DNA of 64,000 nt from Candidatus Dechloromonas phosphorivorans (GCA_016709495.1 JADJMS010000009.1:62001-126000); one strand, 5' to 3'. Counted from the first letter of the stretch, positions 9,149-18,292 are shown. Notes: generated from the letters alone by a model not told the origin. Program-made: numbers and translations.

Positions 9149-10379
9149 TCAGGGTTCCTCAGGTGGTTTGGCGGCGCGCACTCTGGCGCCAGCCGTCAGC
9201 GTTTCCGTTGCCGGGAGGAGCAAATCGCCTTCGTTCAGCCCATCGATCACCTCGGCGAAGCCTACGCGCTGCGCAGGCCAAAATGTAGCGGTCGACGCTC
9301 CAAATGGCCATTTTTTTCAAGTAGCACCCAGGGCGCTGCACCATCGGCATCATGGACGGCGCTGACTGGAACCAGCAGGGCATTTGGCCGCCGTGCCACT
9401 TCGGTATCCACCGATACGGTCATATCCTGCTTGAGCATGGCCGGCGGTTTGGCTACGTCAAACTTGACGCTGACCGCGCCGGTCTGGGCATTGACGCCGG
9501 GGTTGATATACCCAGTTGCGCGGCGAAGCGCTGCTGTGGATAGGCATCAGCGGCGACCAGTGCATTTTGGCCAAGGGCCAGCAGGCGCAGGTTTTTCTCA
9601 TCGATTTCGACAATCAGCTGCGTGCTGCCGACGGGCGAAAGGGTCATCAACACCTTGCCGGCCTGAACCACATCGCCGACTTCCACATTGCGGCCGATCA
9701 ACGTGCCGTCCATTGCCGCCTTGACTACGGTGTAGCGCGCTCGTGCACTGGCCGCCTTGGCGTTGGCGCCAGCCTCACTGACGGCACCTTCGGCGAGCGC
9801 ATAGTCGCTACCGTTGGGTTGGGTTGTGGCTAGCTGCTTCCCGGTTGACTGGACCTGTGCATCGGCCAGTTCAACTGCCTTGCGAAAGTCATCCAGCGCC
9901 GCCGCTGAAATGAAGCCTTTTTGAAACAGATTTTCGTTGCGGCGCAGTATTGTTTGCGCATTATTGAGATTCGCCTGAGCCTGACGCAGTGCTTGTTCCG
10001 CTACCGGCGCCTGCACTTCGCGTAATTGGCGTACTCGGCGCTGCGCTTGGCTCACGGCTATCCCGGCCTGCTGCTCGCTGGCGCGCAATTCTGCTGGGTC
10101 AAGCTCGATCAAGACATCGCCGAGCTTCACGTTCTGGCCTTCGCTAACCGGTATGCGGATAACCGTGCCGGTAATCTGTACGCCGACATCCACGCGGTGC
10201 GGGGTTTCGACGTGACCGGTAGCAACCACTGATTGCACGAAGTCGCGCCGGACAACTTTATCGAAAAGCACCTCCGGCCCACGCCACCAGCGCACGAAAA
10301 GAATAAGTAGCAGCACCGCTGCAATCAGTGCAGCCAGAATTTTCCATCGGTACTTGAGAAGTGGTGAAGGGTCAGCCAT
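9149..10379 (-). pseudogene. Periplasmic adaptor of ABC efflux system (MacA/HlyD family), two frameshifts
   Basis: Starts MADPSPLLKYRWKILAALI at 10379 with one N-terminal membrane helix (about residues 10-30). A biotinyl-lipoyl-like half (TGTVIRIPVSEGQNVKLGDVLIELD) leads into a long alpha-helical hairpin with heptads (residues about 95-200), then the second lipoyl half (DGTLIGRNVEVGDVVQAGKVLMTLSP) and the barrel domain. Frame changes near 9505 and 9295 are needed to reach VNAQTGAVSVKFDVAKPP, MTVSVDTEVARRPNALLVPVSAV and the end at 9149. It would bridge the FtsX-type permease to an outer membrane channel. Divergent from the BON gene across a shared palindrome. Confidence 0.75.
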
Positions 10380-10439
10380 TGATTACCCGGAAGAGACAAA
10401 TTGCCCAAGTCGATCATCGCAATCTTGATTCGAACTGAC

Positions 10440-10455
10440 TGTGCGCCAGCGCACC
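10440..10455. promoter_or_regulatory. Palindromic operator-like site, copy 6
   Basis: TGTGCGCCAGCGCACC contains the perfect GTGCGC-CA-GCGCAC palindrome. It is 61 bp before the adaptor gene (minus) and 94 bp before the three-BON gene (plus). Confidence 0.6.
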
Positions 10456-10548
10456 TTGGGGAGAGTTGGTGCTAAGTGGGTTGCCGTACAGATTTAACCG
10501 ATACCCGGTCCGACACTAAGCCACCTTAAACAAGACAGGAAGACGATC

Positions 10549-11200
10549 ATGAAAACCGATTTGCAACTGCAACAGGACATCATTGCTGAACTGACCTGGG
10601 AACCTTCGGTCAATGCGGCGCAAATAGGGGTCGAGGTGAAGGATGGTGTCGTGACGCTGGCTGGTCACGTCAATAGCTATTCAGAAAAGTGGCGTGCCGA
10701 GCGTGTTACCCAGCAAGTAGCTGGGGTCAAGGCACTGGCCATTGAAATTGAAGTCAGGCTGCCGGGTGGCAGCCTGCGAAATGATGCCGATATTGCGCGT
10801 GCTGCTGAAAACGTCCTTGAATGGATGACTTATGCGCCAAGAGATAGCGTCAAGGTGATGGTTGAAGGCGGCTGGATCACGCTGTCTGGTGAAGTGGATT
10901 GGGAGTATCAGCGCTGGGCTGCAGTCAAAGGGGTTAGTCATCTGATGGGCGTAACCGGGGTCAGTGACCATATGGCGATCAAACCTCAGGCTTCCAATCT
11001 AACCGTCAAATCCGGTATTGAGGCAGCGCTGAAACGCCGCGCACAAACTGATGCTTCAAAACATTACGGTGGAAGCATTTGGTGATCAGGTAACCCTGGC
11101 CGGCACGGTTCATAGCTGGTCGGAACGGGATCTGGCGGAACGTTCAGCCTGGGGCGCACCGGGTGTCCGCAGTGTCATCAATAACATGACAATTGCCTGA
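10549..11200 (+). CDS. Protein with three BON domains (OsmY-like), one frameshift
   Basis: MKTDLQLQQDIIAELTWEPSV opens a cytosolic-looking BON protein without a signal peptide. BON domain 1 spans about residues 5-70 (VEVKDGVVTLAGHV), domain 2 about 77-145 (VMVEGGWITLSGEVDWEYQ), and domain 3 starts at about 152. Near 11056 the frame changes; the third domain then continues as QNITVEAFGDQVTLAGTVHSW and ends NNMTIA at TGA 11198-11200. BON domains are small lipid-binding or oligomerising modules induced by osmotic and envelope stress. A bidirectional terminator follows. If the shift is real, the product loses half of its third domain. Confidence 0.8.
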
Positions 11201-11207
11201 TCAAATG

Positions 11208-11237
11208 AATGAAGGGCCATCGTCGATGGCCTTCATT
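11208..11237. terminator. Bidirectional terminator between convergent BON genes
   Basis: AATGAAGG(G)CCATCG pairs with CGATGGCCTTCATT across a one-base loop, with one bulged G. It lies between the stop of the plus-strand BON gene and the stop of the minus-strand BON gene. Confidence 0.7.
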
Positions 11238-11255
11238 CTATATAAGTGCTGTTTC

Positions 11256-11570
11256 TTACTTCTCGGCGACGACTTTGATCTGATTGTCGACTGAAGCAAC
11301 ACCCTTGACCGCGCGGGTGATTGAAACAGCCTTGTCGGAGGCGGCTTTGGTCTTGACGGTACCGGTCAGGACGACTTCGCCTTTCTGGGTGGTATCTACG
11401 CCAATGTGAACCAGGCTATCCATCTTTTCAGCGGCCAGTTCAGCTTTGACCTTGGTGGTAATGACTGAATCCTTGACGTAGGTGGTTGGTGCGGATTCAG
11501 CGGTGTAACCGGCAACCGGCACCAACATCAGGCCGGCGATCAGGCAGGTAGCAGCAAGTTTTGTGTTCAT
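11256..11570 (-). CDS. Periplasmic single-BON-domain protein
   Basis: The ATG at 11570 gives MNTKLAATCLIAGLMLVPVAG, a Sec signal peptide ending near VAGYTAE. The mature 80 residues form one BON domain: SVITTKVKAELAAE, then IGVDTTQKGEVVLTGTVKTKA and VKGVASVDNQIKVVAEK. The longer reading from 11639 adds no sensible sequence. The protein is OsmY-like and presumably periplasmic. It is divergent from the collagen-like lipoprotein gene across a consensus palindrome 76 bp upstream. Confidence 0.85.
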   Translation of the reverse strand: MNTKLAATCLIAGLMLVPVAGYTAESAPTTYVKDSVITTKVKAELAAEKMDSLVHIGVDTTQKGEVVLTGTVKTKAASDKAVSITRAVKGVASVDNQIKVVAEK

Positions 11571-11645
11571 GATTTCTATCCTTTTCGGGTTGATACGGCA
11601 TGGTTTGCCGATAGGTGCAGTCTCTGCCTCAACAAGCATTTTCTC

Positions 11646-11661
11646 TGTGCGCTATCGAACA
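11646..11661. promoter_or_regulatory. Palindromic operator-like site, copy 7
   Basis: TGTGCGCTATCGAACA inside the wider CTCTGT...ACAGAG palindrome, 76 bp before the minus-strand BON gene and 101 bp before the collagen-like gene. Confidence 0.6.
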
Positions 11662-11761
11662 GAGTGGCTTTTGCTTACAGCGTACTTTCCACTTACGGCC
11701 CTGAAGCGACGAAATTCCACGCATCTCGGGGATCCTTATCCAATGACAAAAAGGAACTGCC

Positions 11762-12082
11762 ATGAAATATTCAATCGTTTTTGCCGCATTGCTTAGCGGC
11801 TTGGCCTTGACGGCCTGTGATTCAAAAACCGTAGTGACGCCGGCACCGGTTGTTGCTGTGCCGGTTCAAGTACCAGTACCGGGGCCAGCCGGCCCGACGG
11901 GTGCCACCGGTTCAACTGGCCAGACAGGTTCGACTGGTTCAACTGGCTCGACAGGTTCAACGGGAACTACCGGTGCCACGGGTGATACCGGTGCGGCAGG
12001 TGGCACTGGCGCTACCGGTGAGCGTGGCAAAACGGGCGGCGACACGGTGGTGATTCTTCCGGCGCCGGCACCGGCAAAATGA
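11762..12082 (+). CDS. Collagen-like repeat lipoprotein A
   Basis: MKYSIVFAALLSGLALTAC is a lipoprotein signal peptide with the lipobox LTAC. After a short Pro/Val-rich linker come about 20 Gly-X-Y-type triplets (GPAGPTGATGSTGQTGSTGS and onward), and the protein ends in a hydrophobic DTVVILPAPAPAK tail. Thr and Ser dominate the X/Y positions, as in bacterial collagen-like proteins that form triple helices without hydroxyproline. The DNA of this stretch is itself a near-perfect array of 9-bp units and could vary in length. 106 residues. A second member of the family is encoded at 30924. Confidence 0.8.
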   Translation: MKYSIVFAALLSGLALTACDSKTVVTPAPVVAVPVQVPVPGPAGPTGATGSTGQTGSTGSTGSTGSTGTTGATGDTGAAGGTGATGERGKTGGDTVVILPAPAPAK

Positions 12083-12153
12083 TTGCTATGTAAGATTGGG
12101 ATCTGAGTGTGATTGTGGAGATGAAAAATTCATCCGCTCTGTTGTGCTCAGAT

Positions 12154-12170
12154 CCCGCTCAGCGGGTTTT
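12154..12170 (+). terminator. Terminator-like hairpin overlapping an alternative stem
   Basis: CCCGC (12154-12158) pairs with GCGGG (12162-12166) and is followed by TTTT. The left arm overlaps CTCAGATCCC (12147-12156), which can instead pair with GGGATCTGAG at 12098-12107. The two stems cannot form together, which is the architecture of an attenuator. Confidence 0.4.
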
Positions 12171-12177
12171 GGTCCGT

Positions 12178-13550
12178 TTGAAAAATGCCGTTTTTACGGC
12201 TTTTTTTCTGCTCGCGACCAGCGCCTGTGCGGCGCTTCCCGATACGCAGGCGATCATCGCCCGCCATTCCGGTCAGGCAGCGCAGTTCGAGAACGCCCGT
12301 GGCGTACTCTCCGCTGAAAAAGTGCGGCAATCGTCGCCGATTTGAAACGTAAATCCGGCGATATCGACATCCTCGATAAACAGATTGCGCTGGAACAGGC
12401 AATCATTGGCAGTCCCCTCATTCTGGGCAACAAGGTCACGCTGTTACAGGATGGCGCATCAACTTACGCGGCCATGTTCGCCGCAATTCGCAAAGCACGT
12501 GACCATATCAATCTGGAGTCCTACATCATTGAAGATGATGAAATTGGCCGCCAGTTTGCCGATTTGCTGCTCGAACGTCAGCGCCAGGGCGTTCAGGTCA
12601 ATGTGATCTACGACAGTGTCGGCGCCGTCAATACCCCGGCAGCCTTCTTTGATCGCTTGCGCGCTGGTGGTATCGCTGTGCTCGAATTCAATCCACTGAA
12701 TCCGCTTGCCGCGAAAAAGGATTGGCTGATCTATAACCGTGATCATCGAAAAATATTGCTGATTGACGGGTCGACCGCATTCATTGGCGGTATCAATATC
12801 AGCAGTGTCTATTCCTCGGGATCGGCGACAAAACGCATCAAAACCACGGCAGTGAATACCGTTGCCTGGCGCGATACCGATCTTCAGATCGACGGCCCGG
12901 TGGTTGCCGAGTTGCAAAAATTGTTCATGGAGACCTGGCAAAAGCAGCACGGCCCGGCTCTCGCGCCAAAAGCCTATTTTCCGCCGCTCAAAGCCCAGGG
13001 CAAGGATTTGGTGCGCGCCATCGGCAGCACGCCGGATGATCCTTTCAGCCTGATTTATCTGACCTTGATCTCGGCCATCGGCAATGCCGAACGTCAGGTT
13101 GAACTGACCAATGCCTATTTCGTCCCTGATCCGCAACTGCTCAAATCGCTGATTGATGCTGCCGGGCGCGGGGTGGATGTTCGACTGATCCTGCCCAGCC
13201 ATTCCGATTCGGATGTCGTCTTTCATGCCGGGCGCTCGCACTATGCCGCGCTGTTGAAGGGTGGCGTCAAAATCTACGAACGACAAGGGGCTTTGCTCCA
13301 TTCAAAAACGGCAGTGATCGATGGTGTCTGGTCGTGTGTTGGCTCGACCAATCTCGATTGGCGTAGTTTTCTGGATAACGATGAAGTCAATGCGGTGATT
13401 CTCGGGCGTGAGTTCGCCGGACAAATGCAGACCATGTTCAATCAGGATATTGCTGAATCGGTACGCATTGATGCCGATGCCTGGGCGCACCGATCAATTT
13501 TGCTGCGCCTCAAGGAGTGGGGTGCCAGCTTGTTTCAGCGCTGGCTCTGA
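12178..13550 (+). CDS. Cardiolipin synthase-like phospholipase D-family protein (one frameshift)
   Basis: The preferred TTG start at 12178 gives a signal-peptide-like opening (LKNAVFTAFFLLATSACAAL, possible lipobox TSAC); ATG 12121 is the alternative but leaves 19 extra residues before the hydrophobic core. A homopolymer A5 near 12316 coincides with a frame change, after which the frame is open to 13550. The two PLD motifs are HRKILLIDGSTAFIGGINI (HxKxxxxD, phospholipid head-group exchange) and HSKTAVIDGVWSCVGSTN. Similar enzymes form cardiolipin or related anionic lipids. Its end overlaps the convergent PqiC-like gene by 16 bp. Confidence 0.8.
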
Positions 13551-14170
13551 TTGGCTGTTGCGGCAGCGAAATTTGCCAAGTTTTCGAGCGTCATTTGTAA
13601 AGCACGGTTGGCGGCGACGACGCCGCCATAAGGGTCTTCGCTGCTGGTTGCTACGCTCTCTTCAAACTCGCGCCAGGCCACCACACGACGTGTATTTTCG
13701 TCAATCAGTGTGGCGCGCAGTGTGAAACGCACCGTGCCTGGGCGGGTGCGAAAGTCCTGTTGCAGACGGATGATTTCGCTATCGAGACGGAAATCGGCCA
13801 CCGCTGTGCTGGGCGTCAGGACGACCGCGCGAAAAGCCCCGCTTCTGACGATAGCGTCGACGATCAGCGGCGCCAGCATGCGCGCTGGTGGCTCTATCCA
13901 TTCGCTATGGGCAAAGTGTTCCAGCTTGTAGGGTTCGCGCAGGTAAATCATGCGCTGGCTGTCAAAACCGGCCGCCGCATGCGGTGGGCTGACGATCAAG
14001 GTCGGGGCTTTAGCAGGGGCAATATGCCCCGTCTTTGGCGAAACAGCTTCCAGCGCATAGAAATTGGGTGTTGGTATCGCCGCCGGCTGTAACAAGCTGC
14101 AGCCGCTGATCGCCAGAAATGAAAATACGCCAGCGAGCAATTGACTGCTTCGTTTAATGTTTGTTTTCAT
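13535..14170 (-). CDS. ABC-type transport auxiliary lipoprotein (PqiC-like)
   Basis: 211 residues with a lipoprotein signal (LAGVFSFLAISGC, lipobox ISGC at about residues 21-24). The mature part contains PNFYALEA, YLREPYKLEHFAHSEWIEPPARMLAPLI and the closing pattern of the ABC_trans_aux fold. In PqiABC and related MCE systems this lipoprotein sits in the outer membrane and receives the MCE tunnel. It is the last gene of the lipid-transport operon; its ATG overlaps the stop of the MlaD-like gene. Confidence 0.85.
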   Translation of the reverse strand: MKTNIKRSSQLLAGVFSFLAISGCSLLQPAAIPTPNFYALEAVSPKTGHIAPAKAPTLIVSPPHAAAGFDSQRMIYLREPYKLEHFAHSEWIEPPARMLAPLIVDAIVRSGAFRAVVLTPSTAVADFRLDSEIIRLQQDFRTRPGTVRFTLRATLIDENTRRVVAWREFEESVATSSEDPYGGVVAANRALQMTLENLANFAAATANQSQR

Positions 14171-15084
14171 GGTTTCACTCCGCTTTCCCCCGGCCCCGCC
14201 GGTGTGACATGACGCCCGAACAACAGGCTGGATGGATTACGTTCGGTTTGTTCGGTCAGGCGGCGCAACGAGATCGACAGAGTGCTCAGCTCGCCGAGCA
14301 GGCGCTCCAGCTCAGGCATCGTTTCACTGGTCAAGCGTTTCACATCGTTGCCCACGGTATTGATGGTTTTTGAGGTCGTGCTGACCTCCTTGCCCATTTT
14401 CTCGACCGCGTCTGCCGCGCGTGCGACGCGATCAATGGCTGGTTCGAGTTTGACTGACGCCCGCGAGGTTTTCTCAAACGTTCGCGCGGCGCTGGCGATG
14501 CCGGCATCAAGATCATCCTTGCGCGCGGCAATGGTGTGCGTCACGGTCGCAATGTCGGCCAGCGCCTTCTTGAACGAAGCCTGATTCTCATCGCTGAGGA
14601 TGGCGTTGATGTTCTTTGAGGTACTGTCGAGCTTGGCAAGGACCGAGGTCAGCACGTTTTCAAGGCGCGCACTGAGCGAGGGTCTGGTCTGAATTACCGG
14701 ATAGTCGCTACCCGGCTTGACTACCAGCGGTGCGGCGTCGCGTGTACCGCCACTCAGTTCGACATAGGCAATACCGGTCAGACCCTGGGTTTTCAGCACC
14801 GCGACGGTATCGTCCTTGATCGGTGTGTCGCGTTCGATGGCGAAGAGCAGAATCACCCGTTCCGGATTGGCTGGATCAATATGAATTTCGCGTACTTTTC
14901 CGACGTCGACCCCGTTGAATTTGACCGGCGCATTCAAATTAAGGCCCGCAACGGACTCTTCTTCAACCGCCAGGTAGAGGTCGTATTTTTTCTGAAAAGC
15001 GCCCCCGGAAGCCAGCCACAGCGCCCCGGCAATCAGCGCCGCGCCGAGCAGAAGCACGAAGCTGCCGACCAGCGCATAGTTCAC
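14167..15084 (-). CDS. MlaD-family MCE-domain lipid transport protein
   Basis: A GTG start at 15084 shares a GTGA overlap with the ATPase stop. NYALVGSFVLLLGAALIAGALWLA is the single N-terminal membrane anchor (residues 2-25). The MCE domain follows at about 38-115 (YDLYLAVEEESVAGLNLNAPVKFNGVDVGKV, then GLTGIAYVELSGG). The C-terminal 150 residues are a long helical region with repeated S/T-rich heptads. 305 residues. It should form the hexameric periplasmic ring that carries phospholipid between permease and outer membrane lipoprotein. Confidence 0.9.
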   Translation of the reverse strand: MNYALVGSFVLLLGAALIAGALWLASGGAFQKKYDLYLAVEEESVAGLNLNAPVKFNGVDVGKVREIHIDPANPERVILLFAIERDTPIKDDTVAVLKTQGLTGIAYVELSGGTRDAAPLVVKPGSDYPVIQTRPSLSARLENVLTSVLAKLDSTSKNINAILSDENQASFKKALADIATVTHTIAARKDDLDAGIASAARTFEKTSRASVKLEPAIDRVARAADAVEKMGKEVSTTSKTINTVGNDVKRLTSETMPELERLLGELSTLSISLRRLTEQTERNPSSLLFGRHVTPAGPGESGVKP

Positions 15085-15881
15085 TTTGGTTTCGATGATG
15101 ATCTCCCGGCGGTTTGTTGTTGCTGAGCGGCGCGGCCACGCGGTCCGGCAAAGAATTTTTGAATCGCCGGGTTATCGCTGGCGGAAAGTTCCAGCATCGA
15201 GCCAACGCCTTGAACTTTGCCATCGGCCAGCACGGCAACACGGTCGGCTACCTGCCACAGCAAGTCGAGATCATGCGTGATCATGACGATGGTCAGGCCG
15301 AACTGGTCGCGCAGTTTGCGCACCAGATCATCGACTTCGCCGGCGCTCTCGGGGTCGAGGCCAGCAGTGGGTTCGTCAAGGAAAAGCAGTTCGGGATCAA
15401 GCGCCAGGGCGCGGGCGAGGGAGGCGCGTTTCAACATGCCACCACTGAGTTCGGTCGGGTAAAGGGCGCCGACTTCAGGTGCCAAGCCGGTCATCGCCAG
15501 CTTCCAGTCGGCAATGTCATCAATCAGTGCATCCGCTAATTCAGTGTGCTCGCGCAGTGGCAAACCGATGTTTTCCTTGATGGTCAGCGCGCCAAACAGG
15601 CCGCCATGCTGGAACATCACCCCCCAGCGCTGGCGCAAGGCGAGGGTGTCGGCCTCGCTGAGATGGTTCAGGTCGTTGCCAAGCACGCTGATGCTGCCGG
15701 AATTTGGCTGTTGCAGCAGAATCATTTCACGCAGCAAGGTGGATTTACCGGAACCGCTGCCGCCGATGATGGCGAATATTTCTGCGCGGCGGATTTCAAG
15801 ATCAAGCGCCACGTGGACGACATGCGCGCCAAAACTGGTTGATAGCTTGCTGATTTCGATAACTGGGGCAGCATTGCTCAT
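15081..15881 (-). CDS. Lipid ABC transporter ATPase (MlaF-like)
   Basis: The start at ATG 15881 gives MSNAAPVIEISKLSTSFGAH; the extension to 15923 overlaps the permease end and is rejected. All motifs are intact: Walker A GGSGSGKST, Q-loop MFQHGGLFGALT, signature LSGGMLKRASLARALAL (the G-G-M-x-K-R form of MlaF), Walker B LLFLDEPTAGLDP and switch His MITHDLDLL. 266 residues. The Gln-rich tail (RAAQQQQTAGRSSSKPK) is unusual but short. It powers the MlaE-like permease encoded just upstream. Confidence 0.92.
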   Translation of the reverse strand: MSNAAPVIEISKLSTSFGAHVVHVALDLEIRRAEIFAIIGGSGSGKSTLLREMILLQQPNSGSISVLGNDLNHLSEADTLALRQRWGVMFQHGGLFGALTIKENIGLPLREHTELADALIDDIADWKLAMTGLAPEVGALYPTELSGGMLKRASLARALALDPELLFLDEPTAGLDPESAGEVDDLVRKLRDQFGLTIVMITHDLDLLWQVADRVAVLADGKVQGVGSMLELSASDNPAIQKFFAGPRGRAAQQQQTAGRSSSKPK

Positions 15882-15882
15882 C

Positions 15883-17019
15883 TCAGAGATCCAGCGCACT
15901 GAATGCCACCGAGAAAAGGGCATCGGCGACGATCACCATAAAAGTGGCCTGCACGACGCTACGCGTGGTTTGCCGCCCGACACTGTCGGCTCCGCCTTTG
16001 GTGCGAAAGCCCTGAAAGCAACCCACGGTGGCAATGATCACGGCGAAAACCGGCGCCTTGCAGATGCCGATCAGGTAAGCCGTCACACTGACTGCCTTGA
16101 CGAAACGCTCGAAGAATTCGCTGTAGCCAACCCCCAACTGTGCCTTCGCCATGATCATGCCGCCGAATACGCCAAGCACATCGGCAAAGACTGTGAGCAA
16201 GGGCAGGGTGATGAGTAAGGCGATGATTTTTGGCAGGACCAGAAGTTCCAGCGGCGCAATGCCGATGGTGCGCATGGCATCGATTTCTTCGGTTACTGCC
16301 ATCGTGCCGATTTGCGCGGCGTAAGCCGAACCGGAACGGCCGGCGATGATGATCGCCGTCATCAGGGGCGCAAATTCGCGCAGCATCGACAAGCCAACCA
16401 GGTCGGCTACAAAAATGTTGGCGCCGTATTGGCGCAACTGATCGGCGCCCTGATAGGCGACGACGATGCCAAGCAGGAAGGAGAGCAGGCCGACAATGGG
16501 TAGCGCATCAAATCCGGCGCTGCGGATGTTGTAGAGAATCGGGCGCCACCTGAAGCGCGCCGGATGGGCAAGGCTGCCGGCAAAGGCGATGCTGTATTCG
16601 CCAACAAAACTGAGCATCGCCAAGCCTTGTTCAAAGGCGGCAGCGGCGTGTCGCCCAACCGAAACAAGTCGGGTGTCCGGGGCTTCAACAGGTATTTCGG
16701 TAACTTCGGCCAGATGTCCCAGATGTTGCCCAACCGCATCGAACAGATTGGCAAATGCCGGGGGCAGGCCTCGCAACTCGACGTCGGTGCTTTCAGTTCG
16801 CAAGCGAATCAGGAGTTTTTGCAGTAGCCAGGCACCGGCCGTATCCAGACCTTCGATCCCCGCGCCATCCAGCAGCAACTTCGGCTGCCCGGCGCCGTTG
16901 ACCGCTTCAAGCTGTGCGCTGATGCCGCCGATCTCACGCCCGGTCCACGCACCCGAGAGGGTGAGCGTACCGGGCGTGGCTTGATCGATAGCGGCAGCGG
17001 ACATTGGTGGCGAGATCAA
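15883..17019 (-). CDS. MlaE-family permease with N-terminal STAS-like domain
   Basis: The annotated ORF opens at 17019; ATG 17004 (MSAAAIDQATPGTLTLSGAW) is equally possible. Residues about 10-105 look like a STAS domain (LLLDGAGIEGLDTAGAWLLQKLL), normally the separate MlaB subunit, fused to the permease. The rest is a canonical MlaE: VGEYSIAFAG, SFLLGIVVAYQGADQLRQYGANIFVADLVGLSMLREFAPLMTAIIIAGRSGSAYAAQIGTM, EIDAMRTIGI and five to six helices to VADALFSVAFSALDL. Such fusions are known in this family. First enzyme-type gene of the transporter operon. Confidence 0.9.
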   Translation of the reverse strand: MISPPMSAAAIDQATPGTLTLSGAWTGREIGGISAQLEAVNGAGQPKLLLDGAGIEGLDTAGAWLLQKLLIRLRTESTDVELRGLPPAFANLFDAVGQHLGHLAEVTEIPVEAPDTRLVSVGRHAAAAFEQGLAMLSFVGEYSIAFAGSLAHPARFRWRPILYNIRSAGFDALPIVGLLSFLLGIVVAYQGADQLRQYGANIFVADLVGLSMLREFAPLMTAIIIAGRSGSAYAAQIGTMAVTEEIDAMRTIGIAPLELLVLPKIIALLITLPLLTVFADVLGVFGGMIMAKAQLGVGYSEFFERFVKAVSVTAYLIGICKAPVFAVIIATVGCFQGFRTKGGADSVGRQTTRSVVQATFMVIVADALFSVAFSALDL

Positions 17020-17498
17020 TAACGTCGTGCAACGCCGTTATCAACCTGCACGCGATCACCAACCCGAATATCGGCTTCTGCGCTCTGGATCACGCTTTGA
17101 TGCGAACCATCTTCCATGCGTATGTTCAGCCGATGCGCATCCGGCTGTTGCTGGGGACGCTTTTCAATTTCATGCCCAACATAAGCGCCGCCGGCTGCAC
17201 CAATCACGGTGGCGGCCGTATTACCACGACCTTGTCCGACCTGATTGCCGACGATGCCACCAACCACTGCGCCGGCAAGCGTGCCGAGGCCAATGTCAGA
17301 GCCGCTACTTTGCTGCCTGACCAGTTCGACCGATTGCACCACGCCGTAGCGCGAATAGTTCTGGCGCGAATTGTTGCTTTGCGGATAGTTGTTGTCGTAG
17401 CCCGAGCGGTAGCCCGGCGTATTGATGGTTTCGCAGGCACCGAGCGTGAGCACGGCAGCCAGCACAAATAGTGATCCGGATAGATTCTGGCGCGGCAT
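17016..17498 (-). CDS. Glycine-zipper 2TM outer membrane lipoprotein (SlyB/Pcp-like)
   Basis: The start at ATG 17498 gives MPRQNLSGSLFVLAAVLTLGAC, a lipoprotein signal with lipobox TLGAC. The central GLGTLAGAVVGGIVGNQVGQGRGNTAATVIGAAGGAYVGHEIE is a classical glycine zipper hairpin (about residues 75-117). The C-terminal 40 residues (RMEDGSHQSVIQSAEADIRVGDRVQVDNG) are the SlyB-like tail. Its stop overlaps the next gene's start region by a few bases, so it belongs to the BON-lipid transporter operon. Confidence 0.88.
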   Translation of the reverse strand: MPRQNLSGSLFVLAAVLTLGACETINTPGYRSGYDNNYPQSNNSRQNYSRYGVVQSVELVRQQSSGSDIGLGTLAGAVVGGIVGNQVGQGRGNTAATVIGAAGGAYVGHEIEKRPQQQPDAHRLNIRMEDGSHQSVIQSAEADIRVGDRVQVDNGVARRY

Positions 17499-17549
17499 GA
17501 TGAGACTCCTTTTCCAAGGTTTGAACCGGTTTGGCCCGGTCATGACTTC

Positions 17550-18128
17550 TTATTTTTTAATGCTCATTTCGTTGTTGACCGTAACAACTCCCTCTACCCC
17601 TCGGGTGAGTACAAGTGCGCGATCAATCTGCAACTGGTTATCGACAAACCCACTGAGCTGAACCTCGCCCTTGCGCGTTACGACGGCGATATCGTGGCTC
17701 TTGATGCTTTCCTCGCTGAGCAAGGCCGATTTGACCCGAGTGGTCACAATGCCGTCATCCACCTTGTTGCCAACCGATGCCGGACTACCCTTTAAGGTCA
17801 TGTTGTTTAGAACATTTTTGACACCGGTTACGTTTTTGGCGACAGCGGTGGCGCGATCAATTTGCACCTGGCTATCAACGAAGCCGCTCAACTGGACTTC
17901 ACCCTTGCGGGTTTCAACCTGCAAATCGAAACTCCTAACTTCGGGGTTGGCCAGCAGGGCGGATTTGATCGCGGCGGTAATCACCGTATCGTCAATTTCG
18001 GTGCCGACCGAGGTGCTGGGCGGGACCGTACCGCTTGGCTGGGTTGGCTTGTTGCAGCCAATGATCATGACGGTCATCAGCCCGGCCAGCGTGCTGTTCA
18101 AAACGAGCGATCCAATGCGGTTTTTCAT
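17550..18128 (-). CDS. Two-BON-domain lipoprotein (OsmY-like)
   Basis: MKNRIGSLVLNSTLAGLMTVMIIGC carries a lipoprotein signal with lipobox IIGC (Cys 25). A Pro/Ser/Thr linker is followed by two BON domains, residues about 45-110 and 118-190, which are internal duplicates: ETRKGEVQLSGFVDSQVQIDRA in the first against VTRKGEVQLSGFVDNQLQIDRA in the second. 192 residues. It leads a six-gene minus-strand operon ending with PqiC-like lipoprotein at 13535, and a palindrome lies 75 bp upstream, shared with oleate hydratase. Confidence 0.9.
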   Translation of the reverse strand: MKNRIGSLVLNSTLAGLMTVMIIGCNKPTQPSGTVPPSTSVGTEIDDTVITAAIKSALLANPEVRSFDLQVETRKGEVQLSGFVDSQVQIDRATAVAKNVTGVKNVLNNMTLKGSPASVGNKVDDGIVTTRVKSALLSEESIKSHDIAVVTRKGEVQLSGFVDNQLQIDRALVLTRGVEGVVTVNNEMSIKK

Positions 18129-18202
18129 ATCAAGTTCTCCGTGCCGATAAATGTGGGGGAATACCCATGACTGCGACTTTCCACTAATTCACGCGGCTTC
18201 TC

Positions 18203-18218
18203 TGTGCGCTTGCACACC
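18203..18218. promoter_or_regulatory. Palindromic operator-like site, copy 8
   Basis: TGTGCGCTTGCACACC, with TCTC to its left. It is exactly 75 bp from both divergent starts (18128 minus and 18293 plus). Confidence 0.65.
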
Positions 18219-18292
18219 GACACGGTCTGTGCTCGCCGCTAGTTTGGAAGGAGGCAAATCCCACTCAAACCAGACACGGAAAGCAGATCACC

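Noticed and set aside
12459..13301. A 280-codon minus-strand open frame over the PLD-family gene
   Set aside because: Both HKD motifs are on the plus strand; the antisense frame has unnatural composition.
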